Assembly: GCA_963806455.1 (NCBI GenBank)
Contig: CAWDXZ010000002.1
Span: 871,558 to 935,557 of the forward strand
Direction of reading: 5' to 3'
DNA from: Bog-756 sp963806455
Lineage (GTDB): Bacteria > Actinomycetota > Acidimicrobiia > Acidimicrobiales > RAAP-2
Length of the DNA stretch: 64,000 nucleotides
The notes beneath the pieces are model-generated. The model was given only the letters and a program-made list of their open reading frames with translations, was not told where the DNA came from and ran no database searches. This document shows positions 54,664 through 63,041 of the stretch, in pieces. The first letter of the stretch is position 1. Each line of letters begins with the position of its first letter. The translations under genes and the position numbers were made by a program.

Positions 54664-55646
54664 CCGAGACGATCTTCGTCACGGGTGCCACCGGACTCAC
54701 CGGGGCCAACGTCTGCAGACTCCTCCTCGAACGGGGCGACGGCGTACGAGCGCTGGCCCGTTCCGGCGCCGACGTCGGCCCGCTGGTCGACATGGGCGTC
54801 GAGGTCGTGACCGGTGATGTCACTGATGCCGAAGACGTCCGCCACGGGGCGGCGGGCACGTCGGCGGCCGTCCACTGCGCCGCCCTCCTGGGTGGTGCCA
54901 GCCAGCACATGGATCAGTTCCAGGCGGTCAATGTCGACGGCACCCGCCATGTCCTCGACGTGGCCGAGCAGCTGGACATGCGCAGAGTCGTGGCCGTGAG
55001 CACCGGCACCTTCTTCGACACCAGTACCGGATGCGATCGAGAGGACGCCCCGGTCTCGGATGACCCGAGCCCCGATCCCTACACCCTCACCAAGATGGCC
55101 GCCTTCCAGGACGCCATGGCCCGGGCCGCGGCGGGCCGCGACGTGGTCACGGCACATCCAGGCGCCATCTACGGCCCCTCGCCGGTGGTGGGCAACGCCC
55201 TCGGGAGGACCAGCTTCAACCGGGTGCTGGTGGCCGCGCTCCGGGGTCGCGTCCATCGCTACCTGCGCTTCCCCATCAGCTGGGTCCTGGCCGAGGACGT
55301 GGCTCGGGGCTGCCTCCTGGCCCTCGACCGGGGGGTCGCCGGGGAGCGTTACATGCTGGACGGTCGGCCCGAGGACGTCACCAGCACGGCGGGTGCGTGC
55401 AACCGCATCTGTGAGCTGGCCGGCGTCGACCATCGGGTCGAAGACATCGATCCCACCGGTCAGCCTGAGCTGGCCGAGGTGTTCGGGCCCACCCTCATGG
55501 CCATCGCGCTGAAGGCGGCGGCCGACCCGGAACCGCGGTCCCCCGGCACCAAGACTCGTGAACGGCTCGGGTATGACCCCGTCAGCCTGGACCAGGGCCT
55601 GAAGGCGACGGTGCAGTGGCTCGCCGCGGTGGGACGCCTCGACTGA
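54660..55646 (+). CDS. extended SDR, NAD-dependent epimerase/dehydratase (dihydroflavonol-reductase-like)
   Basis: 328 aa. VTGATGLTGANVCRLLLERG is the N-terminal GXXGXXG site, the Tyr-X3-Lys pair is PYTLTK, and AHPGAIYGPSP follows as in dihydroflavonol-4-reductase/3-beta-HSD relatives. SWVLAEDVARGCLLAL is also typical. It is coupled to the CMD gene. Substrate unknown. Confidence 0.92.
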   Translation: MTETIFVTGATGLTGANVCRLLLERGDGVRALARSGADVGPLVDMGVEVVTGDVTDAEDVRHGAAGTSAAVHCAALLGGASQHMDQFQAVNVDGTRHVLDVAEQLDMRRVVAVSTGTFFDTSTGCDREDAPVSDDPSPDPYTLTKMAAFQDAMARAAAGRDVVTAHPGAIYGPSPVVGNALGRTSFNRVLVAALRGRVHRYLRFPISWVLAEDVARGCLLALDRGVAGERYMLDGRPEDVTSTAGACNRICELAGVDHRVEDIDPTGQPELAEVFGPTLMAIALKAAADPEPRSPGTKTRERLGYDPVSLDQGLKATVQWLAAVGRLD

Positions 55647-55853
55647 ACCCGCCCGACGGGCGTGCCGTCGGCGGGCAGGATCCGTGCCGGTCGGCCGATG
55701 ACTCTCCCTTGCCTTTCACGTCTCCAATCCCGAGTGGGTCGAGCCAGGAGGGCCGGCGGCCCGAAGGACGCATCGCATGACCGACCGAAAGCACCGGACG
55801 GGCCCACCGGACCGATCCGAGGGTCCGGCCGCACATCTCCGGGCCTCGCTGCG

Positions 55854-56130
55854 GTGGGGCCGCTGGAGAAGCAGTTCACCGGCCCCGTGCACAAGGGCCC
55901 CGACAAGGGGCCTGGACCTATGTGGTCATGCCCGGTTCCGTGGAGTACTTCGGTACCCGAGGTCTCGTCAAGGTGCGAGGGACGGTCGACGGCAACCCCT
56001 TCCACAGCTCGTTCATGGCCCTGGGAGACGGACCCACAGACTGCCGGTGACGGCTCGGACCCGGCGGGTTATCGGCAAGGAGGCCGGAGACCTGGTCACG
56101 GTGCGCCTGGCGGAGCGGTTGGCCCGATGA
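55854..56130 (+). pseudogene. DUF1905 domain gene with two one-base losses
   Basis: Three consecutive frames rebuild one small protein: LEKQFTGPVHKGPDKG, then AWTYVVMPGSVEYFGTRGLVKV...FMALGDG, then HRLPVTARTRRVIGKEAGDLVTVRL to a TGA. Adding one G to the GGGG run near 55907-55910 and one C to the CCC run near 56030 gives a continuous DUF1905 protein. Both changes are in homopolymers, so sequencing error is possible. GTG 55854 is a guess for the start. The 207 bp upstream and about 250 bp downstream show no gene. Confidence 0.78.
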
Positions 56131-56383
56131 GCGGTTGACGCACGCAAGATACCCATTCTCAACCGATCCGCGGACCTCCGTCTGTCCGAGCCATCACCTC
56201 ATCACGGCCGGACGTCCCGCCCGTCCTCAGCACGCCTCGGCGCTGCGGGCGGACACGCGATTTGCGGGGTGACCGGCGCTGTCCTCCGATGTCCTGGGCG
56301 AGGGCCCCGGAGCGTCTCGCCGGTACGGTAGGTGCACGCTGTCGGCCAGAAGCGCCGCCCGCAGATGGAGGAAAGGGGACGTG

Positions 56384-57118
56384 ATGAGAGCATTCATTGC
56401 CGAGGTTCGCCAAACCCTCTTCCCCGGCCGCGAGGGCAAGGAGGGCCCATTGCCACCGCTTCTCCTGACTCTCACGTTCGTCACCGGTGTGGTCGACGCC
56501 TTCAGCTATTTGGTCCTCGGGCATGTCTTCGTGGCCAACATGACAGGCAATGTCGTGTTCCTGGGGTTCGCCCTGGCGGGAGCACCCGGGTTCTCCATCG
56601 GGGCATCAGCTGTGGCCCTTGTGTCGTTCTGGCTCGGCGCCCTCCTCGGCGGAAGGATCGGCAAGAGTCGACGAGATCACCGGGGTCGGCTACTCAGTTC
56701 AGCCGCCGGCATTCAAGCCGTCTTCGTCTCAGCCGCTGTGATCCTCGCCTCGCTGAGCGGGACTCCGGTGGGAGCACACTATCAATACGCGCTGATCGCG
56801 GTCCTGGCAGTGGCCATGGGAGTGCAGAACGCCACCGCGAGACAACTCTCGATCCCTGACCTGACGACCACGGTTCTTACTCTGACGATCACGGGCATCG
56901 CCGCCGACAGCGCGATCGCCGGGGGAAAGGGATCCAGATCGGGGCGCCGGCTCACGGCTGTGGTCTCGATGCTCATCGGTGCCCTGGTCGGTGCGGCCTG
57001 TGTCCTGCACGTGCATATCGTTCTCGCCCCCGCGATCGCTCTCGTCGCACTTGTCGTTGTGGCACTGATCACCCATGTGCTGGCCAAACGTGGGAATCTG
57101 TGGGTCCAGAGCCAGTAG
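56384..57118 (+). CDS. DUF1275 (YoaK-like) membrane protein
   Basis: 244 aa, about six hydrophobic helices. LTFVTGVVDAFSYLVLGHVFVANMTGNVVFLG is the DUF1275 N-terminal signature (seen as FVTGVVDAFSYL plus VANMTGNVVFLG), and VAMGVQNATARQLSIPDLTTTVLT the central one. The family is uncharacterised. ATG 56384 has AAAGGGG five bases upstream; GTG 56381 is possible. Confidence 0.92.
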   Translation: MRAFIAEVRQTLFPGREGKEGPLPPLLLTLTFVTGVVDAFSYLVLGHVFVANMTGNVVFLGFALAGAPGFSIGASAVALVSFWLGALLGGRIGKSRRDHRGRLLSSAAGIQAVFVSAAVILASLSGTPVGAHYQYALIAVLAVAMGVQNATARQLSIPDLTTTVLTLTITGIAADSAIAGGKGSRSGRRLTAVVSMLIGALVGAACVLHVHIVLAPAIALVALVVVALITHVLAKRGNLWVQSQ

Positions 57119-57147
57119 GACCACCCGGACCGGGCCGTCGACCGAGG

Positions 57148-57582
57148 TCAGGCCGGTTCCATCCCATGGCGGCGGATGAGCGCCAGCTCGGCATCGCGGT
57201 CGGGTGCCACGGCGGAGGCCCACAGCTGCTCGAGCTCCTCGAAGTACCGATCGAGCCCGGGCGCATGGAGGACGAGCAGTCGTGCCGCCTCCGAGCCGGT
57301 GTTGCCGAACGTGTGCGCGTCGCCTGCGGCGACCAGCACGAACACACCCGGTACGCCCTCGAACACCTCGTCCTCGACATGGAATTCGACGGTCCCGTCC
57401 AGGACGAAGTAGGCCTCGTCGTTGGCGACATGGCGGTGCGCCGGGGGCATGCGTCCGCCGGGCGGCAGCCTCCTCTCCATCAGCGAGAACCGGCCCTCCG
57501 TGTCCGAGGCGACGACCTTGAACCACATCTCGCTGCCACGCGCCTCCCGGCGCACTCCTTCACCACTGTTCCAGCGGAGCAT
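57148..57582 (-). CDS. cupin domain protein
   Basis: 144 aa, single cupin barrel. Motif 1 is HRHVANDEAYFVLDGTVEFHV (His, His, Glu metal ligands), motif 2 is GDAHTFGNTG (His). It could be a dioxygenase, isomerase or sensor; nothing fixes the substrate. ATG 57582 follows GGGAG. Convergent with the DUF1275 gene. Confidence 0.88.
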   Translation of the reverse strand: MLRWNSGEGVRREARGSEMWFKVVASDTEGRFSLMERRLPPGGRMPPAHRHVANDEAYFVLDGTVEFHVEDEVFEGVPGVFVLVAAGDAHTFGNTGSEAARLLVLHAPGLDRYFEELEQLWASAVAPDRDAELALIRRHGMEPA

Positions 57583-57626
57583 GCTCCCATCTCCCGGGTC
57601 GAGCCCACCATTGCAGCTGAACGAGC

Positions 57627-57992
57627 TCAGGCGGCAGGGGGGGCTTGTGCCAGCCAGTAGTCGTTCAAGCGGCCCTGCGTCTTGAACACCCAGATGATGC
57701 CGCCCACGATCGGCAGGAACACCCAAAACCCGGTGAGCCCCGTCACGGGCTCGGTCTGCCCGGTCCGCCCGTAGAGCCCCCCGACCTCGGCGGGCAGGAG
57801 GAATGCGTTCACAATGCTGAGGAGGAAGGCGAACAGGAGGCCGAGGCCACCACCGATTCCCTCACCCGAGTACGCCTTCAGTTCCTTGAAGGAGGCATAC
57901 TGCCAATAGAGTGCGTAGATGCCGATCGTCACGATCGACAGCAGAATCACCGCGATGGGGCTTCTGATCGTTCCTACCGGTCGTTCAGCCAT
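57627..57992 (-). CDS. DUF4234 membrane protein
   Basis: 121 aa, three hydrophobic helices. RSPIAVILLSIVTIGIYALYWQY is the typical first helix, with YALYW and a nearby Lys. GGAGG lies eight bases before ATG 57992. Function unknown. It is 44 bp upstream of the cupin gene and likely in one transcript with it. Confidence 0.85.
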   Translation of the reverse strand: MAERPVGTIRSPIAVILLSIVTIGIYALYWQYASFKELKAYSGEGIGGGLGLLFAFLLSIVNAFLLPAEVGGLYGRTGQTEPVTGLTGFWVFLPIVGGIIWVFKTQGRLNDYWLAQAPPAA

Positions 57993-58066
57993 GGCACCCG
58001 CCTCCTTATCGAGCGTCCGGCTCGATTCGCAACAGTCCACCACACCTGACGTCGGGAGGACACGTT

Positions 58067-58228
58067 ATGGACATCGAGGTCGTCTTCACCGGGGTCGGCT
58101 TCGCCGATGTCGATGCCGCCGAACCCTGGCGCACCCGCCTCTTCGGACGATCACCAGACGTCATCGTGCATGGAAGACGAGGGCATCTGAAGTGCGGCGG
58201 TGCAATGACACGGCCTGGAGCTAGGTGA
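58067..58228 (+). pseudogene. truncated VOC-family gene
   Basis: A good ribosome-binding site (GGGAGGA, six bases before ATG) leads MDIEVVFTGVGFADVDAAEP...WRTRLFGRSPDVIVH, the first third of a VOC protein. Then the frame is lost. In the +1 frame MEDEGI follows, matching the usual E-D-E-V-M-W position, but it stops at once. Only about 50 codons remain. A promoter and ribosome-binding site may still be used. Confidence 0.7.
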
Positions 58229-58342
58229 CGACTGTCAGATGCCCACTGGTGACACTGTCTGTGGCAGATCAGCCAACGGTGCGGGCGGCAACACCGCCAG
58301 CCATTGATGACCGTTTGCTCGAGTTCCCGAGCGGTCACATAG

Positions 58343-59010
58343 CTATCTGGACAGCAGTCGACCCCACCAGTGCGTCGATGCATCATCTCGCAGGATCTGT
58401 CTGTTCGGGGTGCTGTGGAAGTTCCCGATGTCGAACCTCGGTTCGGTGACCGATGCGCCGCCTCTGGTCACATACACGACCCCAGGGAGCACGTTGACCT
58501 CGCTGATGAGGTCCGGGCGACTGGCAACGACCATGACCAACTCGACGATCAACTTGGACAATGGCGTCACTTGGTCCTTGAACGCGTCCCAGTTCCTCTG
58601 CCAATTGTCCGGGTTTCCGCCGGGATAGTGCGCCCAACCCCAGTCCTCTATCACGTAGACGCCACCGGGACGGAGCCTCGGGAGGAGCGTGTTCAGCGAT
58701 GCCTTCGTCAGGTCATAGGTATGCGAGCAGTGTTCTCGACACGCCTCGGTGCAAACCGCACCAGATTGTCGAGATAGTGCCTGGATTTTTCGAGTACGAA
58801 CAGATCGGGAGTCGACATCCACACGTTCCAGGTCGTCGGATCGACCGTCAACGCGAAGCTGGCCCTCCCGACGTTGAGCCGTTTGTCCTCATCGTTCCAC
58901 TGCAGCCGTTCGGCGCGGGCTGATGACGGGTTCTCGCTGGACGATTGCGCGCTGCTCACGGCGCCGATGCTAGGTGCACCACTAGGGGGACGCAGGGTGT
59001 CCGTCGGCAT
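58343..59010 (-). pseudogene. class I methyltransferase remnant lacking its SAM-binding core
   Basis: N-terminal part in one frame (WNVWMSTPDLFVLEKSRHY, LDNLVRFAPRRV) and C-terminal part in another (EHCSHTYDLTKASLNTLLPR, LRPGGVYVIEDWGWAHYPGG). In CmcI/TylF-type methyltransferases about 80-100 residues with the glycine-rich SAM loop separate these. Here they abut near 58730, so an internal deletion and frame change removed the core. The C-terminal fragment is open for 159 codons but should not be called as a functional enzyme. Confidence 0.65.
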
Positions 59011-59402
59011 GCGAGTCCCAATGCCGGACGATCACACCGTCGGGACGCGTCACCCAGGCGAACTGGCGTAACCTCCGACCAGATGAAATGCGTGGCGTGG
59101 AACAGGACGACGAGTGAACCGATACGGCCCTCAACCCTTCGGTGTCTGGGCGGAAGACCCTGTCTTCTGGTGCTGTGCCGCCAATGTCAAGCGATGCCGA
59201 TCCGTCCTCGATAGCAATGGACACGATCTGGTCGGCGCCGAACCCCGTTGCCGGTCCGGCTGCGTCGGTACCCTACTGGGTTCGGGAACAGAGTGCCCTC
59301 CGCCGACTCCCGATTCCACATTCGGCCAGTCTCTCAGTAATGCGGCCCACTCTCTGAGGAGCCAGGTGGTTCCGGGCCCGTCGTGGGCCGATGGCCTCCG
59401 TA
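59011..59402. other. non-coding gap, nothing recognised
   Basis: About 390 bp between the methyltransferase remnant and the secreted protein. Open frames on both strands are short and lack family signatures or ribosome-binding sites. It may contain further decayed sequence. Confidence 0.5.
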
Positions 59403-60869
59403 TCAGGTCAGATTGAACGCCGTGTACCCCTGCCGCAACGACGCCGATCCCGAGGCGCCGATGTAGTAAATGCCGAGGGGGGCCTTCGGGATCTTCCCAG
59501 AGCACGAGAAGGACCCGGTTCCGGTGGCCGTCGCGGTGCAGAGCAGAGCCTTCTTGGTGCTCGAAAGGAACAGGCTGACCTTGACCAACTCCCCGCTCGC
59601 AAATCCCGAGCCGGAGATGACGACTGTCGTCTTCTTCGGCCCGGAGTTCGGAGCTATGGCCGCAGTCTCTTCTTGCTGAATGCACGAATAAGCGTTGCTG
59701 GCGTTGAAGTCCTGGTTGCTAAACTCCTCCTGAACGAAGTAGCCGTGCCCGTTGATCGTCTGGTTGCGTAGAGCCCCCGGTGAACCCTGGAACGAGAGGC
59801 TGTCGCCGTAGATGTACGCGCAGTCGTCTCCGATCTCATTTCCCGTCCTGTCAAACCAGGCTGTCCCTTGTGGATCGCTGATCGTCTCGGAAATCTCGTG
59901 ACTGGCGATGCTGATCTCAGAATCGGCGTCGATGTTTGCGTTGGGCGACTGGTTGCCACCCGTGTTGGAACCCCCGTCGGAGCTGCACGTCCAACCCAAC
60001 GGCGAGTCGACGACGGCGTAGGTCATGTTGGCCACCAGAGGCGGCGAGCCGAAGGCGTGATAGCCGCAAAATCCCGGCTTGGCGTTGATGCTGCAGCCCC
60101 CTCCGCCCGCTCCGTTCGTACTTGTGTAGCAGGTCTCGACGCCCTTGGGCATGAAGTACATGTAGAGGTGAGCCAAATCGGTGTTCGGCAGCTTGTGCGA
60201 CGTGGTAAAGGTCTTGGCCTCACTCAGCAGCTGGGCATTCGTGATGCACTTCGAATATCCCGTACCGTCGGACCAAATCTTCCCCGAGTCCGGCGTGCAC
60301 CCGTTCGCCGGGAACTTCGCGGTATCAGTGACCGGAGTGCCCGCATGCAGCCTGCGGCTCAGATTCTTCCCGCTCGCATTCGTATATTGAGTGAGTGCGG
60401 CAAAGACGTCGGTCGTCGTTCCATTGTCCGCTGCCGCGTCAGTGATGAACCGATTGATGAGCGTCTCATACGCAGAGGGAATGGTGTAGGTCGAGCCTTT
60501 CGGGATCCAATAGACGGGCGTCACGGTCAGTTCGCCGGGAGTACTCGTTCCCGCTACGGCTCCTCCATGGAAGGTCAAGGGAGGAGACCCATTGAACGAG
60601 GGGGAAGGAGGGGTCTTTCCACCACCCGTCGTGGGGCAGTCGACCCCATTGACGATCCGGTGGCCCCACAGAGCGCCTCCGATGCTCGCCTGAGAGGGAG
60701 ACGGGTAGCTGCACGAGCTGGGCTGCAGTGGGACCGCGGTTGATGCCCCGGCGGTGACAGGAACATTGATCACGATGGTGATCAATGTTCCGAGGAGCGC
60801 CACTGAGAACCCGGCTCGAGTCCCTTTGGAACGTGCGACGCTCGAGATGACCGAACGAGAGCACCACAT
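59403..60869 (-). CDS. secreted protein with HEISE metalloprotease-like motif and C-terminal Ig-like domain
   Basis: 488 aa. Signal peptide with a hydrophobic core at about 22-40. The middle region (about 110-370) contains ISIASHEISETISDP followed by AWFDRTGNEIGDDCAYIYG. An HEXXE-type pair plus a downstream Glu-Asp-Cys cluster resembles uncharacterised secreted proteins in which I recall HELAE/HEFAE-D-W-G-E-D-C patterns, suggesting a zinc site. Numerous Cys may form disulfides. The last ~90 residues (IAPNSGPKKTTVVISGSGF onward) look like a beta-sandwich of IPT/Ig type. Codon and base use is visibly less GC-rich than most neighbours. ATG 60869, no obvious ribosome-binding site. Confidence 0.72.
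   Translation of the reverse strand: MWCSRSVISSVARSKGTRAGFSVALLGTLITIVINVPVTAGASTAVPLQPSSCSYPSPSQASIGGALWGHRIVNGVDCPTTGGGKTPPSPSFNGSPPLTFHGGAVAGTSTPGELTVTPVYWIPKGSTYTIPSAYETLINRFITDAAADNGTTTDVFAALTQYTNASGKNLSRRLHAGTPVTDTAKFPANGCTPDSGKIWSDGTGYSKCITNAQLLSEAKTFTTSHKLPNTDLAHLYMYFMPKGVETCYTSTNGAGGGGCSINAKPGFCGYHAFGSPPLVANMTYAVVDSPLGWTCSSDGGSNTGGNQSPNANIDADSEISIASHEISETISDPQGTAWFDRTGNEIGDDCAYIYGDSLSFQGSPGALRNQTINGHGYFVQEEFSNQDFNASNAYSCIQQEETAAIAPNSGPKKTTVVISGSGFASGELVKVSLFLSSTKKALLCTATATGTGSFSCSGKIPKAPLGIYYIGASGSASLRQGYTAFNLT
60760..60791 (-). repeat. perfect 14-bp inverted repeat with 4-base loop inside the signal-peptide coding region
   Basis: GGAACATTGATCAC (60760-60773), loop GATG, GTGATCAATGTTCC (60778-60791). 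In the transcript this is a strong stem-loop about 80-110 bases after the start codon. It encodes the near-palindromic peptide TLITIVINV. It has no T-tract, so it is not a plain terminator. Confidence 0.9.
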
Positions 60870-61653
60870 TTCGATCCCGCTTATCTGCCCCTACCTTCCG
60901 CTCGCCGCATGGTTGCATAGCTCTTCACGGCGGTCAAGTGGCGGCGACTTCGTCGCCCGAACCGCCAGATGCCCAGTTCCCCACCCGGCCGGGTCATCAG
61001 AGATGCCTGTCAGCGACCTCGGCTCCGCGTATTGGGCGACGCCCTCCTCAGCCCATAACCGCGATCGTGGGTGCCGGGGTCGTCGCCACATGGACAGCGT
61101 GGAAGCGTACGACACCATCGTCTGGTGACTAACCACACCCCTGCGATCACGGCCGTCTTTATCGATGCGGGTGGAGAAAAACCAGCCAATCGGCGACTTC
61201 GGCGGGACCGGCTCCTACGCTCCAACCGACCCGGTCAGACATCAGAAGCGGAAAGTTCATCTGGGTACCCCTGAGTGCAGAGAGTCGTGACCCGCGCCCT
61301 CTTTGGACCTGAGCGCATTGCAGGCGCTCGCGCTTGGAGGGATCGACCTCTGCCTCTGTTCACCAAGCGACGCCCGTACCAGCTGACTACGTCGTCTGCG
61401 GCAGTCCGTCCGGGGTTGTCGTACTGCGGGGTGAGGCCTTAAGGTGCTCCTTACGCCGGGTCATCGAGCACTTATCGACCGGGACTGTCAGCACCTCGGG
61501 ATGCGGCGCCGGCGACGGTGTCGAGGCTCTCGCTCTGGAGTCGTCGACATCCCTAGATGATGCTGCGGGCTAGACAGCCCTGCACGACTGCATCTCGTCA
61601 GCGTGGCGCTCCTGCAGGATCCGAGCCCAGCCGTTGCAGCCCGTGGCTCAGAG
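60870..61653. other. 784-bp region without a recognised gene
   Basis: Between the secreted-protein start and the IS element. The longest open frame (61334-61573, 79 codons) shows no family features. The promoter of the secreted-protein gene should be in the first part but I cannot place it with confidence. No tRNA or hairpin terminator was found. Confidence 0.5.
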
Positions 61654-61696
61654 TGAGCTTCCCCCGGTGTGGCGGACAGGGTTGGTTAGTTGCTGA

Positions 61697-62564
61697 TCAT
61701 GCCGCATGAGCGGCTTCGTAGTCGGCGGGGCTGAGCATGCCGCAGTAGCTGTGGCGACGCTTCGGGTTGTACCAGGCTTCGATCCACTCGAAGATGGCGA
61801 GAGCGAGCTGGTTGCGGTTCTGCCAGCGGTGCTCGTCGAGCAGCTCGAGCTGCAGCGTCCCGAAGAAGCTCTCGGCCACAGAGTTGTCGAAGCAGTCGCC
61901 CACGGATCCCATCGATCCAAGCAGGCCAGCACCCCGGAGACGGCGCCCGAAGGCCCAGGACGTGTAGGTCGACCCGTGGTCGGAGTGAGCGATGGTGGAG
62001 CCCGGCTCCGGGCGTCGCCGCCAGATACCCATCTGGAGGGCATCGACCACGAGCTCTGAGCGGATGTGGTCGGCGATGGACCAGCCCACCACGATCCGGC
62101 TGAAGGCGTCGAGCACGACGGCCAGGTAGACCTTGCCCTCGTCGGTCGGGTGCTCGGTTACGTCCATGACCCACAACTCGTCGGGTCCTTCCGGGTCGAA
62201 CTGACGACACACCAGGTCGTCTGAGGGTTCGGCGGCCGGGTCCCGGCGGGTGCAGCCCTGGCGCCGTCGGCGATGGATGCCGGCCACCCCGGCCTGGTGC
62301 ATGAGTCGCTCCACCCGCTTCCTCGAGCACCGGATCCCTTCGCCGAGGCGCAGCTCGGCATGGACCCGGGGCGACCCATAGGAGCGCCGGGACGTCCGAT
62401 GGATGTCGACGATCGTGTTGGTCAGATAGGCGTCGTCGAGGGTCCTTCTGCGTGACCGGGTTCGCCTGCCAGGCATAGAAGCCCGAGCTCGACACCTTCA
62501 TGACCCGACAGCAGGCCTTCACGGGCAGGTCCGCGCAGGCCCGGGCGATGAAGATGCAGATCAT
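61697..62564 (-). pseudogene. IS3-family transposase orfB, frameshifted
   Basis: Integrase-type DDE domain: VMDVTEH (D), AHSDHGSTY (D) and, exactly 35 residues later, AESFFGTLQLELL (E). ATG 62564 overlaps the orfA stop (ATGA). The N-terminal MICIFIARACADLPVKACCR...FYAWQANPVTQ is in one frame; RTLDDAYLTNTIVDIHR on to the stop at 61697 is in another. Deleting one A in CAGAAGG near 62444-62448 restores the normal join. This is not the usual IS3 programmed shift, which lies between orfA and orfB, so the transposase is probably dead unless the base is an error. Confidence 0.88.
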
Positions 62565-62851
62565 TTTGGGCTCGGGCTGCTCTCCTTGGCGAAGTAGACG
62601 GCCGCCCGTTTGAGGATCTCGATCTCCGTCTTGGCGATCCGCAGCTCCCGGCGGAGCTGGACGAGCTCGGCCCGCTCGTCGGTGGAGAGCCCGTTTCGCC
62701 GGCCCTCGTCGACGTCGGCCTGCTTCATCCAGTTGCGCAGACAGGACTCGGCGATGCCAAGGTCTTCGGCGATCGAAGCGATCGGCTTTTCCCGGAGCCG
62801 AGCGAGCTCCACGGCCCGCTGACGGAACTCTGGCGGATGGGGTCTGGGCAT
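62561..62851 (-). CDS. IS3-family transposase orfA
   Basis: 96 aa. HTH_Tnp_1-type domain: HPPEFRQRAVELARLREKPI, ASIAEDLGIAESCLRNWMKQ, then a leucine-zipper-like helix ending EIEILKRAAVYFAKE. Typical DNA-binding subunit. An AAAA sequence at the overlap with orfB (CCAAAATGA) could allow -1 slippage to a fusion protein, but is weaker than the usual A6G. Confidence 0.93.
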   Translation of the reverse strand: MPRPHPPEFRQRAVELARLREKPIASIAEDLGIAESCLRNWMKQADVDEGRRNGLSTDERAELVQLRRELRIAKTEIEILKRAAVYFAKESSPSPK

Positions 62852-63041
62852 GTGGACATCCTTCCAAGCGACGGCTCTCGCCGCCTCACGGTCAGTGTCC
62901 GCTATGCCGGGGGAAGCTCACTTGGGGGCTCACCTCATCCTGGGGATTCCCTGCGTCAACAAGGTCCATGGGCAGAACAACTAGGCTAACGCTCGACCGC
63001 GTGGGCGGTTGCAGGCCCCACCGAATCGAAGGAGGGGCAGC

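Larger units (their letters stand above)
61654..62920 (-). mobile_element. IS3-family insertion sequence
   Basis: 1267 bp with terminal inverted repeats: left TGAGCTTCCCCCGGTGTGGC(GGACA) from 61654, right (reverse complement) TGAGCTTCCCCCGGCATAGC(GGACA) ending 62920, three mismatches in 25. Ends are TG...CA. Contains orfA and a frameshifted orfB. The three bases flanking each end (GAG and CTT) do not match, so no target duplication is seen. It lies between a secreted protein gene and a fibronectin-III gene. Confidence 0.93.

Noticed and set aside
62561..62564. Reading the CCAAAATGA overlap as a classic IS3 A6G slippery site
   Set aside because: Only four A residues are present and no G follows in the required place; start-stop overlap is an adequate explanation.
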